NCBI GenBank assembly: GCA_046269235.1
Contig: JBJZOS010000003.1
Location: 62,001 to 126,000, forward strand
Reading direction: 5' to 3'
Length of the DNA: 64,000 nt
Source of the DNA: Soonwooa sp032078105
GTDB lineage: Bacteria > Bacteroidota > Bacteroidia > Flavobacteriales > Weeksellaceae
Below the pieces are notes generated by a model. That model was not told where the DNA came from and did not search any database. It saw only the letters and a program-made list of their open reading frames with translations. Positions 52,785 to 60,347 of the stretch are shown here, piece after piece; the first letter of the stretch is position 1; every line of letters starts with the position of its first letter. The position numbers and the translations under genes are program-made.

Positions 52785-53648
52785 TTACTTTAGTTTTATT
52801 TTGTCTACTTTTTTATTTTCCAACACTTTCGGATCTATTTTCACTTCAGATGATGGTTTTCGATAGCTGAATGTCCAAGTATTAAGATACGTGCCTTCCT
52901 TGACGCTACTTTCTTTCAGATAGGTGTATAAACCTTTTGTATTAGAAAAAGTATAGATTTTCCCATTTTCGCGAGGGTCGGTGATGCTTTTCAAAGGTTG
53001 TGGCATAATACATTGTAAAAAACCACTGCTATAGAAGTCGGTGTTATAATATTCCATTGCCATATAGGTGGTTAGCGTAATTGGCTTCAACATATTTTCT
53101 ATTCCGTTTTTTCCCTTGTCATAGGTAAATATAAAGGCATCGCCACCGATAAGATGCTCTGTAATTTTGTATCCATCGACTTTTAGTTTATTCGTTCGTC
53201 CTTTTTTATCTTTCCAAGTGTAAGTGCCTCTTTCATAATAAAGTTCAAAAGCATCCCGTTCTTGTCCGCTGCGAACTATTTTAGACAATTCACCAAGTTT
53301 ATTATAGGTAAAATCCGCTTTTACATAATTGTTGTTCTTAAAAATGACGGTGATGCTGCTTACTCTTTCGTTTGATCCGAATACATATTCTTGTGTGGCA
53401 TAGCTGTATTTAAAGGTATAATCATCTGTGTTTGATTTGATTTCGGTCAGCCGTCCTTCTTTGTCATAGGAATACGTAATCGTTTTGCTGGATATAGTTT
53501 TGCCGTTCTCCTTTTTTACAAAACCGACTTTATCGGGCACTTCTTTGGGTGCATTTTTGATGGCTTCTTGTACATTTACAACCTGTGCTGAAAGTGTGTG
53601 AAAAGCCAATAGGCATAATGTGCTTAATATAGATGTGATTGTCTTCAT
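52785..53648 (-). CDS. Exported YD/RHS-repeat-like protein
   Basis: A 287-residue exported protein (signal peptide ILSTLCLLAFHTLSAQ). It contains YD-type beta-hairpin repeats like those of RHS/teneurin proteins: TYSYDKEGRLTEIKSNTDDY, FTYNKLGELSKIV. No lipobox. Start at 53648 (MKTITSIL); the frame further upstream to 53750 overlaps the next gene and has no signal peptide. It is not a full RHS shell or toxin: too short, with no polymorphic C-terminus. Function unknown. Confidence 0.65.
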   Translation of the reverse strand: MKTITSILSTLCLLAFHTLSAQVVNVQEAIKNAPKEVPDKVGFVKKENGKTISSKTITYSYDKEGRLTEIKSNTDDYTFKYSYATQEYVFGSNERVSSITVIFKNNNYVKADFTYNKLGELSKIVRSGQERDAFELYYERGTYTWKDKKGRTNKLKVDGYKITEHLIGGDAFIFTYDKGKNGIENMLKPITLTTYMAMEYYNTDFYSSGFLQCIMPQPLKSITDPRENGKIYTFSNTKGLYTYLKESSVKEGTYLNTWTFSYRKPSSEVKIDPKVLENKKVDKIKLK

Positions 53649-53680
53649 TGTTTTGTTCTTTATTAAAAGTTCATAAATAT

Positions 53681-54421
53681 TTATTGGTAACGGTATTCTA
53701 TCCCTCCTAATTTTGTAATGTAACTTGCGGCATCCGTTTCGTATTGCCAATTATTTAGCCCTCCGCCAGAAGTTTCTAACCGTGTAATCGGCTGCGAGTT
53801 TAATTGCAATCCAAAATAAACTAAAAGTCCTGTGTAATCTTTTGTCATGGCCAGCGGAATGTTAAGAGCCCCTTGTGTAGCTAAACCATTTTTTAATTGG
53901 TTAGAAAAATGCAGCGTATATGTCGTATTGTCTATTACCAAACTTTGAAATGTATTTTCAGCAGCATTTACTCCTTCAAGTACAAATTCATCGGCATTTC
54001 CATTGTTCCAAAACAAGGTATTATCTATATTCACAACATCGGTAGTATAGGTAGGTACTGCGCCACTATATCTCATTCGGTTGGGAATTTTACTTTCGTT
54101 TTCATAAAAAAAGGTATAATCAGTATATAATTGACTTTGTAGGTCCGTTAATGCTTTTATTTTTTCTACCCTGCCATCGGGCATATAAGTAAATGTAAAA
54201 AAAACCAAATAAGGGTTTTCTTGTGCAATTTCTATTAAACGCCCTTGATCATCGTACAGGTAGTTAGCTATAGATTGGTTACCATCAGCGTTAGGAGGGT
54301 ATACAAGTCTTGCTAGTTTTTTTTCTTTGGTAAGTGAATTGTCGTCATCATCTTTTCTACACGCCGTAAACAACAGCGTAAACGCGAAGATTGCGAATGT
54401 GAGTTTTGTTAGATTTTTCAT
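53681..54421 (-). CDS. Surface lipoprotein with YD-like repeats
   Basis: A 246-residue lipoprotein. Lipobox FTLLFTAC followed by RKDDDD, an acidic run right after the cysteine that fits the Flavobacteriia surface-export signal. YD-type repeats follow (NYLYDDQGRLIEIAQENPYL, FTYMPDGRVEKIKAL), then a beta-rich part ending YITKLGGIEYRYQ. It is a paralogue of the gene at 58522-59235, sharing the start LARLVYPP/LAKVIYRP and the end. The start is set at the signal peptide (54421). Function unknown. Confidence 0.65.
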   Translation of the reverse strand: MKNLTKLTFAIFAFTLLFTACRKDDDDNSLTKEKKLARLVYPPNADGNQSIANYLYDDQGRLIEIAQENPYLVFFTFTYMPDGRVEKIKALTDLQSQLYTDYTFFYENESKIPNRMRYSGAVPTYTTDVVNIDNTLFWNNGNADEFVLEGVNAAENTFQSLVIDNTTYTLHFSNQLKNGLATQGALNIPLAMTKDYTGLLVYFGLQLNSQPITRLETSGGGLNNWQYETDAASYITKLGGIEYRYQ

Positions 54422-54546
54422 TTTTTTCTTTTTTAATGTGTTATTTGTCTGAACCTTGATTAGCTTGATTGATGTGATTTCCTTGATTTTTTCTTTCCAA
54501 ATCCTGTTCATCTTTTAATCTTACAAATCATAGTTCAGACTTTTTT

Positions 54547-55335
54547 TTAATTATTCACTTCATAAATACCGATATCGCCAACGGCTTTATAATGATCTTT
54601 TTCAACTGTGTTGATCAGCAATAAATCTTTGTCTTTGTGGTTGCCTTTCCAGCCGTTGCCTTTAGGAAGTGCGATAAAAAGATTTTTATACTGTGCCGTT
54701 CCTCCGTCTTTTCCATACCAAATATGATTATTGGCTTGCGAATATGACCAAGTTAATTCTGCATCAGTAGGTACCGCATTTTCTTTATAGCGCCATTTTG
54801 CATCGCTAATTCTGAAACGGTAATATCCGTTACCTGTTATTTTTTTGTAAGAGGTGTTGTCGTAGATGGATTGTGTTTTCTTCACCAATTGTAGATATTG
54901 CGAATCAAAACTTTTGGTTATAGAATATTGGCTATCGTTACTATGTCGTGATTTTATGACCACAATTTGCCCTGATGGGTCTCGGGTTAAGTCATAATAT
55001 CCAAAATATGTTTCCACAGAGGTAATGCCGGTACTTGCATCATAAGTTGTTTGTAATGTGTACTCATAACGGCTCCAGGCTTCTGCTATTCTTAGCATAT
55101 ACTGATTTGTATATGCTATGTACGTAGTTACTAATATCGGCTTGTCTCCACTTGCGGCAGACGCTGATGCTTTGGGTTTATATTCTTCTATAATGATGTA
55201 GTCCGATAATTCTTCTGCCGTGATTTCCTTGGCAACTTGTTCCGGTTGCGGTGAGTCATCATCGCTACTGCTACACGCCGTAAACAACAGCGTAAAGGCG
55301 AAAAGGGCGAATGTTAGTTTTGTTAAATTTTTCAT
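54547..55335 (-). CDS. Surface lipoprotein, array family A, copy 1
   Basis: A 262-residue lipoprotein. The signal peptide LTKLTFALFAFTLLFTAC is almost identical to those of its neighbours, followed by SSSDDDSPQPEQVAKEIT (surface-export signal plus linker). Family A features: a Y-I-I-E-E helix, LTRDPSGQIVV, the end YRFRISDAKWRYKENAVPTD and GNGWKGNHKDKDLLLINTVE. It matches no family I know. Most similar to the copy at 55969-56754, so they probably arose by duplication. Confidence 0.75.
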   Translation of the reverse strand: MKNLTKLTFALFAFTLLFTACSSSDDDSPQPEQVAKEITAEELSDYIIIEEYKPKASASAASGDKPILVTTYIAYTNQYMLRIAEAWSRYEYTLQTTYDASTGITSVETYFGYYDLTRDPSGQIVVIKSRHSNDSQYSITKSFDSQYLQLVKKTQSIYDNTSYKKITGNGYYRFRISDAKWRYKENAVPTDAELTWSYSQANNHIWYGKDGGTAQYKNLFIALPKGNGWKGNHKDKDLLLINTVEKDHYKAVGDIGIYEVNN

Positions 55336-55389
55336 AATGCTAGATTTAATTAATAGCTGTAATGATCAATTATGGAGTGTCAATTAATT

Positions 55390-55884
55390 TCACTGTTTCT
55401 TTAGGCGAAATACAATATCGCCTTCCACACGATACATTTGGCGGACTTCATCTTCGGTTTGATTGTTATAAAAAGCCATCATTTTGTAATAATCGTCTTG
55501 TTTGTTGGTCAGTGTCATTTCGCTATTTCCTAACAAAGCAATTTTTAAAACACCTGGTCCGTTGGCAACGGTAAGATTGCTGCCATTGATTTGATAGGGA
55601 CCAAAATCTAAAACTTCGGTTTGGTTTTCTAAAACGCTTAAGCGGTTGTTGTTTTCAAAATAGAAAATTTTACTGCCCCAAAAAGACATTAGCGGAACTT
55701 CAGTTTCAGGGATATTTCCAACCTTTACAAATAGTTTTCCGTCCATTGCATTTACTATCCATTTACCATGTAATTGCTCTTCTTTTATATTATTGTTTTG
55801 CACATCATCATCGTCTTTGCTACACGCCGCAAACAACAGTGTAAATGCAAGGATTGCGAATGTTAGTTTTACTAATGTTTTCAT
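55390..55884 (-). CDS. Lipocalin-like surface lipoprotein
   Basis: A 164-residue lipoprotein with the array-type signal peptide (LVKLTFAILAFTLLFAAC) and the acidic export signal CSKDDDD. The mature domain starts LHGKWIVNAMDGKLF, a G-x-W lipocalin-like opening, and continues with IFYFENNNRLSVLENQTEVL and SEMTLTNKQDDYYKMMAFYN. Different from family A, yet inserted between two of its copies and sharing their leader. Function unknown. Confidence 0.7.
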   Translation of the reverse strand: MKTLVKLTFAILAFTLLFAACSKDDDDVQNNNIKEEQLHGKWIVNAMDGKLFVKVGNIPETEVPLMSFWGSKIFYFENNNRLSVLENQTEVLDFGPYQINGSNLTVANGPGVLKIALLGNSEMTLTNKQDDYYKMMAFYNNQTEDEVRQMYRVEGDIVFRLKKQ

Positions 55885-55889
55885 AATCT

Positions 55890-55968
55890 TTTTAGTTTAA
55901 AGTTGAAAAGTGAAAGTTGAAAGTGTACTATCATTTTCAACTCTCCACTTTCAATTAATTCTCCATTG
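55890..55968. repeat. Intergenic repeat R1 of the lipoprotein array
   Basis: A ~80-base sequence that recurs almost unchanged at 56760-56854. It contains AAAGTTGAAA...TTTTCAACT inverted segments and tandem TCCA-TTTTCAATTAATT units. It fills the gap between two array genes and could form a hairpin on the minus-strand transcript. Confidence 0.75.
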
Positions 55969-56754
55969 TCAATTAATTTCATATACACCGATATCACCAA
56001 CAGCTTTATAATTATCTTTTTCAATCGTGTTGATTAGTAACAAATCTTTGTCTTTGTATTGACCTTTCCAACCGTTGCCTTTGGGTACGAATAAAAATAT
56101 ATTTCTAAGCTGAGCCGTGCCACCATCTTGTCCTGCCCAATAATCGCCGTTGAATTTCGTGAAATCCCACGTGAGCTCTGCGTTAGTTGGCATTGCGTCT
56201 GCTTTGTAGCGCCATTTATTGTCAGAATAATTGAACTTGTAATAGCCCGGTCCCGATATGGCTTTGTAAGAATAGTTAGAAGCCACAGTACCGCTTTGTT
56301 TGATTGCCTGTACGTGTGTTTGGTTCATTTCGAGTTCAAAAAACGAGTTACTGATATTTTTCACAATGATTTCATCATCATTATTCCTGGTCAAATCAAT
56401 ATATCCGAAGCCTGTTTTTAATCTGCTAATACCCGTTTGTGCATCATAAGCAATAATAGGATTTTCCGCATATTGTCCGGAATACCAGTAATTCCTTGTG
56501 ATTACTCTATAGGTGTCGTTGTCCGGATCCCATTCTAAATAGGTTCCAAACAAGAAAGGATTATTGCCATAGTTAACAACCTGTTCGGGCTTGGGTACAC
56601 GTTCTTCAACAATCATATAGTTTAATAATTCGTGTGCCGTGATTTCTTTGGCAACTTGCTCGGGTTGCGGTGCGTCATCATCGCTGCTGCTACAAGCTGT
56701 AAACAATAACATAAATGCGATGATTGCGAATGTAAGTTTTGTTAAAGTTTTCAT
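55969..56754 (-). CDS. Surface lipoprotein, array family A, copy 2
   Basis: A 261-residue lipoprotein with the shared leader (LTKLTFAIIAFMLLFTAC) and CSSSDDDAPQPEQVAKEITA. It shares with copy 1 the helix around LLNYMIVEERVPKP, the segment YIDLTRNNDDEIIVKNI, YKFNYSDNKWRYKADAMPTN and GNGWKGQYKDKDLLLINTIE, ending VGDIGVYEIN. Between the conserved blocks the sequence has diverged. No known domain was recognised. Flanked on both sides by repeats R1 and R2. Confidence 0.75.
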   Translation of the reverse strand: MKTLTKLTFAIIAFMLLFTACSSSDDDAPQPEQVAKEITAHELLNYMIVEERVPKPEQVVNYGNNPFLFGTYLEWDPDNDTYRVITRNYWYSGQYAENPIIAYDAQTGISRLKTGFGYIDLTRNNDDEIIVKNISNSFFELEMNQTHVQAIKQSGTVASNYSYKAISGPGYYKFNYSDNKWRYKADAMPTNAELTWDFTKFNGDYWAGQDGGTAQLRNIFLFVPKGNGWKGQYKDKDLLLINTIEKDNYKAVGDIGVYEIN

Positions 56755-56759
56755 AATAT

Positions 56760-56854
56760 TTTTAGTTTAAAGTTGAGAAGTGAAAGTTGAAAGTGTACTA
56801 TCATTTTCAACTCTCCACTCTCCATTTTCAATTAATTCTCCATTTTCAATTAAT
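56760..56854. repeat. Intergenic repeat R2 of the lipoprotein array
   Basis: Near-identical to R1 for about 65 bases (TTTAGTTTAAAGTTGA... through CAACTCTCCACT), then carries one additional CTCCATTTTCAATTAATT unit. A shortened relative (CATTTTCAATTAATTCTACA) lies at 57665-57685 between the next two array genes. Confidence 0.75.
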
Positions 56855-56855
56855 G

Positions 56856-57653
56856 TTACATTTTCTCGCACACAACAACATCTCCTATGGTCATTGTTTT
56901 GCCGGTATTTATTAATAGAATATCCTTGTCTTTGTGGTTACCTTTCCAACCATTTCCTTTCGGGATAGCGATAAAAACATTATTCAATTTTTCTGTTCCG
57001 CCGTCTTGCCCTGTCCATACATTGTTGTGGTATAAATCATATAACCACATCAATTCTGCATCAGTAGGGACGGCATCTTGTTTGTATCTCCATTTGTTAA
57101 TCTGAAAGCGGTAGAAGCCCGTAAGATTTTCTTTGGCTTTGTAAGTAGATTGGTCGTAAATTTGTCCATCTACTTTGACCAGTTGGGTATAGTTTGAGGT
57201 AAACCAATATGTATAAGCATTGTTAGGGTTATGCTCAAAATGGAAATTATCTTTTACAACAATCTGCTCATTAGCATCTCTGGTCAATTCATAATAGCCC
57301 CATTTGGTTTTGAGAGTCGTGATGCCTGTTTTCGCATCGTATTTGAACGGCTTATCTTGGTCTATCTCATCAGCAACAGTGACAAACCAGCCTTCACTAA
57401 AGGCATAAAGCTTGCCGTCATTGTTGTATTCTGCAAGGTAGGTCGCAATTAAGTATGGTTTGGTACCTAATTGATTTTGATATTCAGGCTTGGCTAAAAA
57501 CTCATCGACAATCATATAATTTTGCAGTTCTTCTACCGTGATTTCTTTGGCAACTTGTTCGGGTTGTGGTGTGTCGTCGTCGCTGCTGCTACACGCCGAG
57601 AACAACAGCGTAAATGCGATGAGTGCGAATGTTAGTTTTGTTAGCTTTTTCAT
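56856..57653 (-). CDS. Surface lipoprotein, array family A, copy 3
   Basis: A 265-residue lipoprotein: leader LTKLTFALIAFTLLFSAC, CSSSDDDTPQPEQVAKEITV. It is very similar to copy 4 across its whole length (YMIVDEFLAKPEYQNQLGTK; TLKTKWGYYELTRDANEQIV; GNGWKGNHKDKDILLINTGK, end MTIGDVVVCEKM), so these two are a recent tandem duplicate. Start at 57653 (MKKLTKLTF); the frame upstream to 57695 overlaps the previous gene. Function unknown. Confidence 0.75.
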   Translation of the reverse strand: MKKLTKLTFALIAFTLLFSACSSSDDDTPQPEQVAKEITVEELQNYMIVDEFLAKPEYQNQLGTKPYLIATYLAEYNNDGKLYAFSEGWFVTVADEIDQDKPFKYDAKTGITTLKTKWGYYELTRDANEQIVVKDNFHFEHNPNNAYTYWFTSNYTQLVKVDGQIYDQSTYKAKENLTGFYRFQINKWRYKQDAVPTDAELMWLYDLYHNNVWTGQDGGTEKLNNVFIAIPKGNGWKGNHKDKDILLINTGKTMTIGDVVVCEKM

Positions 57654-57679
57654 AATACTTTTTTCATTTTCAATTAATT

Positions 57680-58477
57680 CTACATTTTCGTGCACACAAC
57701 AACATCTCCTGTGGTCATTGTTTTCCCGCTATTTACTAATAAAATATCCTTGTCTTTATGATTACCTTTCCAACCATTGCCTTTCGGGATAGCGATAAAA
57801 ACGTTGTGTAATTTTTCTGTTCCGCCATCTTGCCCCGTCCAAACATTTCTGTGGTTTAGATAGTAAGTCCAGGTCAATTCTGCATTAGTAGGGACGGCAT
57901 CTTGTTTGTATCGCCAAAAATAAATAGAGAACCGATAAAAACCTGTAAGATTTTCTACGGCTTTGTAAGTAGAATTGTCGTAAACCTTGCCATCTGTTTT
58001 GACCAATTGCGTATAGTTTGATGTAAACCAATAGGTATTGGGATTGTTCGGGTCATTCTCAAAATGGAAATTACCTTTTACAACAATCTGCTCATTAGCA
58101 TCTCTGGTCAATTCATAATAGCCCCATTTGGTTTTGAGTTTTGTAATGCCGGTAGTTGCATCGTATGTGAGTGCCTCGTCTTGTTCCAGGTTATAGAGAA
58201 CAGAAGCAAACCAGCCTTCACTAATAGTATAAAGCTTACCGTCATTGTTGTATTCTGCAACGTAGGTCGCAAATAGGTATGGTTTGGTACCTAATTGGTT
58301 TTGATATTCAGGCTTGGCTAAAAATTCATCGACGATCATATAGTTCATTAAATCATCACGGGTGATTTCCTTGGCAACTTTTTGCGGTTGTAGTGTATCG
58401 TCGTCGCTACTGCTACACGCTGTGAACAGCAATATAAATGCGAAAAGTGCGAATGTTAGTTTTGTTAGATTTTTCAT
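57680..58477 (-). CDS. Surface lipoprotein, array family A, copy 4
   Basis: A 265-residue lipoprotein: leader LTKLTFALFAFILLFTAC, CSSSDDDTLQPQKVAKEITR. Nearly co-linear with copy 3; differences cluster in the middle (TISEGWFASVLYNLEQDEAL versus AFSEGWFVTVADEIDQDKPF) and in YRFSIYFWRYKQDAVPTNAE, while the ends are conserved. Such clustering could reflect diversifying selection or gene conversion, which needs an alignment to decide. Function unknown. Confidence 0.75.
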   Translation of the reverse strand: MKNLTKLTFALFAFILLFTACSSSDDDTLQPQKVAKEITRDDLMNYMIVDEFLAKPEYQNQLGTKPYLFATYVAEYNNDGKLYTISEGWFASVLYNLEQDEALTYDATTGITKLKTKWGYYELTRDANEQIVVKGNFHFENDPNNPNTYWFTSNYTQLVKTDGKVYDNSTYKAVENLTGFYRFSIYFWRYKQDAVPTNAELTWTYYLNHRNVWTGQDGGTEKLHNVFIAIPKGNGWKGNHKDKDILLVNSGKTMTTGDVVVCTKM

Positions 58478-58521
58478 AATTAGTCATTGCTATTGTAGAC
58501 GTTATTTCTTTTATCAAACGA

Positions 58522-59235
58522 TTATTGGTAGAAATATTCTATTTTTCCATCCTTGGTTTTGGTGATATAGCCTTCGGTGTCGTATTCAAATTCTAATGGT
58601 TGTGAATTTCCATTAGAAAGCTGTATGTCCTTGATCACTTGGGTATTTAATTGAAGTATATAAAGAAATTCGACGTAGCCTGTTAATGCAATTGGGATAT
58701 TGAGAGCTTTTTGGTCTCCCAATCCATTTTTTTTGTTAGGATCATAGATAATTTGAAATGAAGAAAGGCCGTCTATTATACTTTTAAAAGATCTATCTGT
58801 CGTATTTACTGCAGTTAGGGTTCTATCGATATCAAAGGTTTTAAAATTCAGATTTCCATCAATAAATGTTACATCTGCGGTTGCATGATGAGAGTTCTGT
58901 GTAATATATATTGAATTGGGTAAAGGACTATTGCCTGTGTAATTATAATCAAAAGACATAGCATTACTCGGGAGTTCTATTCTGCCTATTTGATCTGTAT
59001 TGAGGTAATTGATTTTTATTAATGGTTTTGTCGTATCCTCAGTATCAATTTGAATAAGTCTTCCTTCAGAATCGTATTTGTAATTAACTACCCTGGTTGA
59101 ACTAACATCTGGTCGATATATCACCTTTGCTAGTTTTTTATTTTGAGACTTGATGTCATCATCGTCTTTGCTACACGCTGTAAACAACAGCGTAAACGCG
59201 AAGAGTGCGAATGTAAGTTTTGTTATTTTTTTCAT
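58522..59235 (-). CDS. Surface lipoprotein with YD-like repeats (paralogue of 53681-54421)
   Basis: A 237-residue lipoprotein: leader ITKLTFALFAFTLLFTAC, acidic CSKDDDD. NYKYDSEGRLIQIDTEDTTK is a YD-type hairpin; FDYNYTG and EYDTEGYITKTKDGKIEYFY repeat the pattern, and the ending mirrors that of the gene at 53681-54421. It shares its leader with the array, which suggests one leader cassette spread over different mature domains. Function unknown. Confidence 0.68.
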   Translation of the reverse strand: MKKITKLTFALFAFTLLFTACSKDDDDIKSQNKKLAKVIYRPDVSSTRVVNYKYDSEGRLIQIDTEDTTKPLIKINYLNTDQIGRIELPSNAMSFDYNYTGNSPLPNSIYITQNSHHATADVTFIDGNLNFKTFDIDRTLTAVNTTDRSFKSIIDGLSSFQIIYDPNKKNGLGDQKALNIPIALTGYVEFLYILQLNTQVIKDIQLSNGNSQPLEFEYDTEGYITKTKDGKIEYFYQ

Positions 59236-59305
59236 TTCTAATTAGTTTAAAGATTAAATTTGGAAGCAGAAATATCATTTTTGCTTTTTAACTCCCCATT
59301 TTCAA

Positions 59306-60061
59306 TTAAAACCAGCTGTCTATATTGTTCAATATAAAATCTTTGTACTGATTAGCGTTTGTGCAATGACCTGCCCCGGGGACGATGAGCGTTTTGCTTT
59401 TATCCTTCACACCTGGATTTACGTTCTCTTGCAAACCGTTTACAAAAGTTTCGGCATCGGGTGTCTGTACCGCATCGTCAACCTTATTATTCATAAACAG
59501 TACAGGATAAAGTATGCCTCTGCCTTTCCAATAATCGCCACCGGCACATTCAAGAATGACACCTTTTATACCTTCTATGGGATAGCTGTTATTTTGTGGG
59601 TTTGCAGGAAGAACAGCACCATGCAGGCGATTTCCTCCTCGTGACAATCCGCCCAGCACCACTTTATTTCTTGCAATACCAAAAGCTGCAGTTTCTTTGG
59701 TAATAATCTGTTCCATATCTTGTTTGAACCCTGCATAATATTCCGAATTGGTTCGGTATGTAGTGGTAATTGCCACATACCCTTTATCTGCCAGAGCAGT
59801 GCATTGTGCATTCAGCGTGGCATCGTTTTCATTGCCACCATCGCCTACGGCAAGGATAATAAGACCTTTACGGGTGTTGGGCTGATTGGCTTCCTGATAG
59901 AAAACCTTGTAAGGGGCGCCATTGGTTGAGCCTGCTTTGGTTTTTACGTCGTTGTTTGCCGGGATTTCCGGTTCTGGATTATTACCATCACTTGAGCAAT
60001 TTGAAAGCAACATTAAGAAGCTCATCAGTAACAGCAAAGAATAGATTCTACTTTTTTTCAT
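59306..60061 (-). CDS. Lipoprotein alpha/beta hydrolase
   Basis: A 251-residue lipoprotein (lipobox LMLLSNC, then CSSDGNNPEPEIPANND). The mature domain is an alpha/beta hydrolase: GLIILAVGDGGNENDATLNA, the nucleophile elbow GGLSRGGNRLHGAV (Ser), acid in NNKVDDAVQTPDAETFVNGL and His in VPGAGHCTNANQY. It resembles small carbohydrate-ester or dienelactone-type hydrolases; the substrate is not known. Start at 60061 (MKKSRIYSL); the frame upstream to 60112 lacks the leader. First gene of the minus-strand array, divergent from a histidine kinase. Confidence 0.8.
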   Translation of the reverse strand: MKKSRIYSLLLLMSFLMLLSNCSSDGNNPEPEIPANNDVKTKAGSTNGAPYKVFYQEANQPNTRKGLIILAVGDGGNENDATLNAQCTALADKGYVAITTTYRTNSEYYAGFKQDMEQIITKETAAFGIARNKVVLGGLSRGGNRLHGAVLPANPQNNSYPIEGIKGVILECAGGDYWKGRGILYPVLFMNNKVDDAVQTPDAETFVNGLQENVNPGVKDKSKTLIVPGAGHCTNANQYKDFILNNIDSWF

Positions 60062-60347
60062 AACTTCACTTTTTATCGTTAAAAAATCGTTGAAAAATAA
60101 AAAAACGAGCAATCAGAAAATAGCATAAAATCGCAAAATTGGATTTAAGTATTCATGTTGTTTTCAACGCTTCATTTTCCATTTTCAGTTAATATTATAT
60201 GACAAATGAAACAAGAAAATCAAAGCAAATTTGTCCAAATGAGTAAAGCGCAAAACTGAATGAGTGGGTAATCGTGTTCAACAAGGGAAGATTTAGATTA
60301 TATATTGAATATTTACTATTTTTACCTGAAACATAAACATTTAGCCA

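Noticed and set aside
52785..54421. RHS/polymorphic toxin interpretation of the YD-like proteins
   Set aside because: They are far too short, are lipoproteins or exported proteins, and lack the RHS core cleavage motif and a toxin tail.
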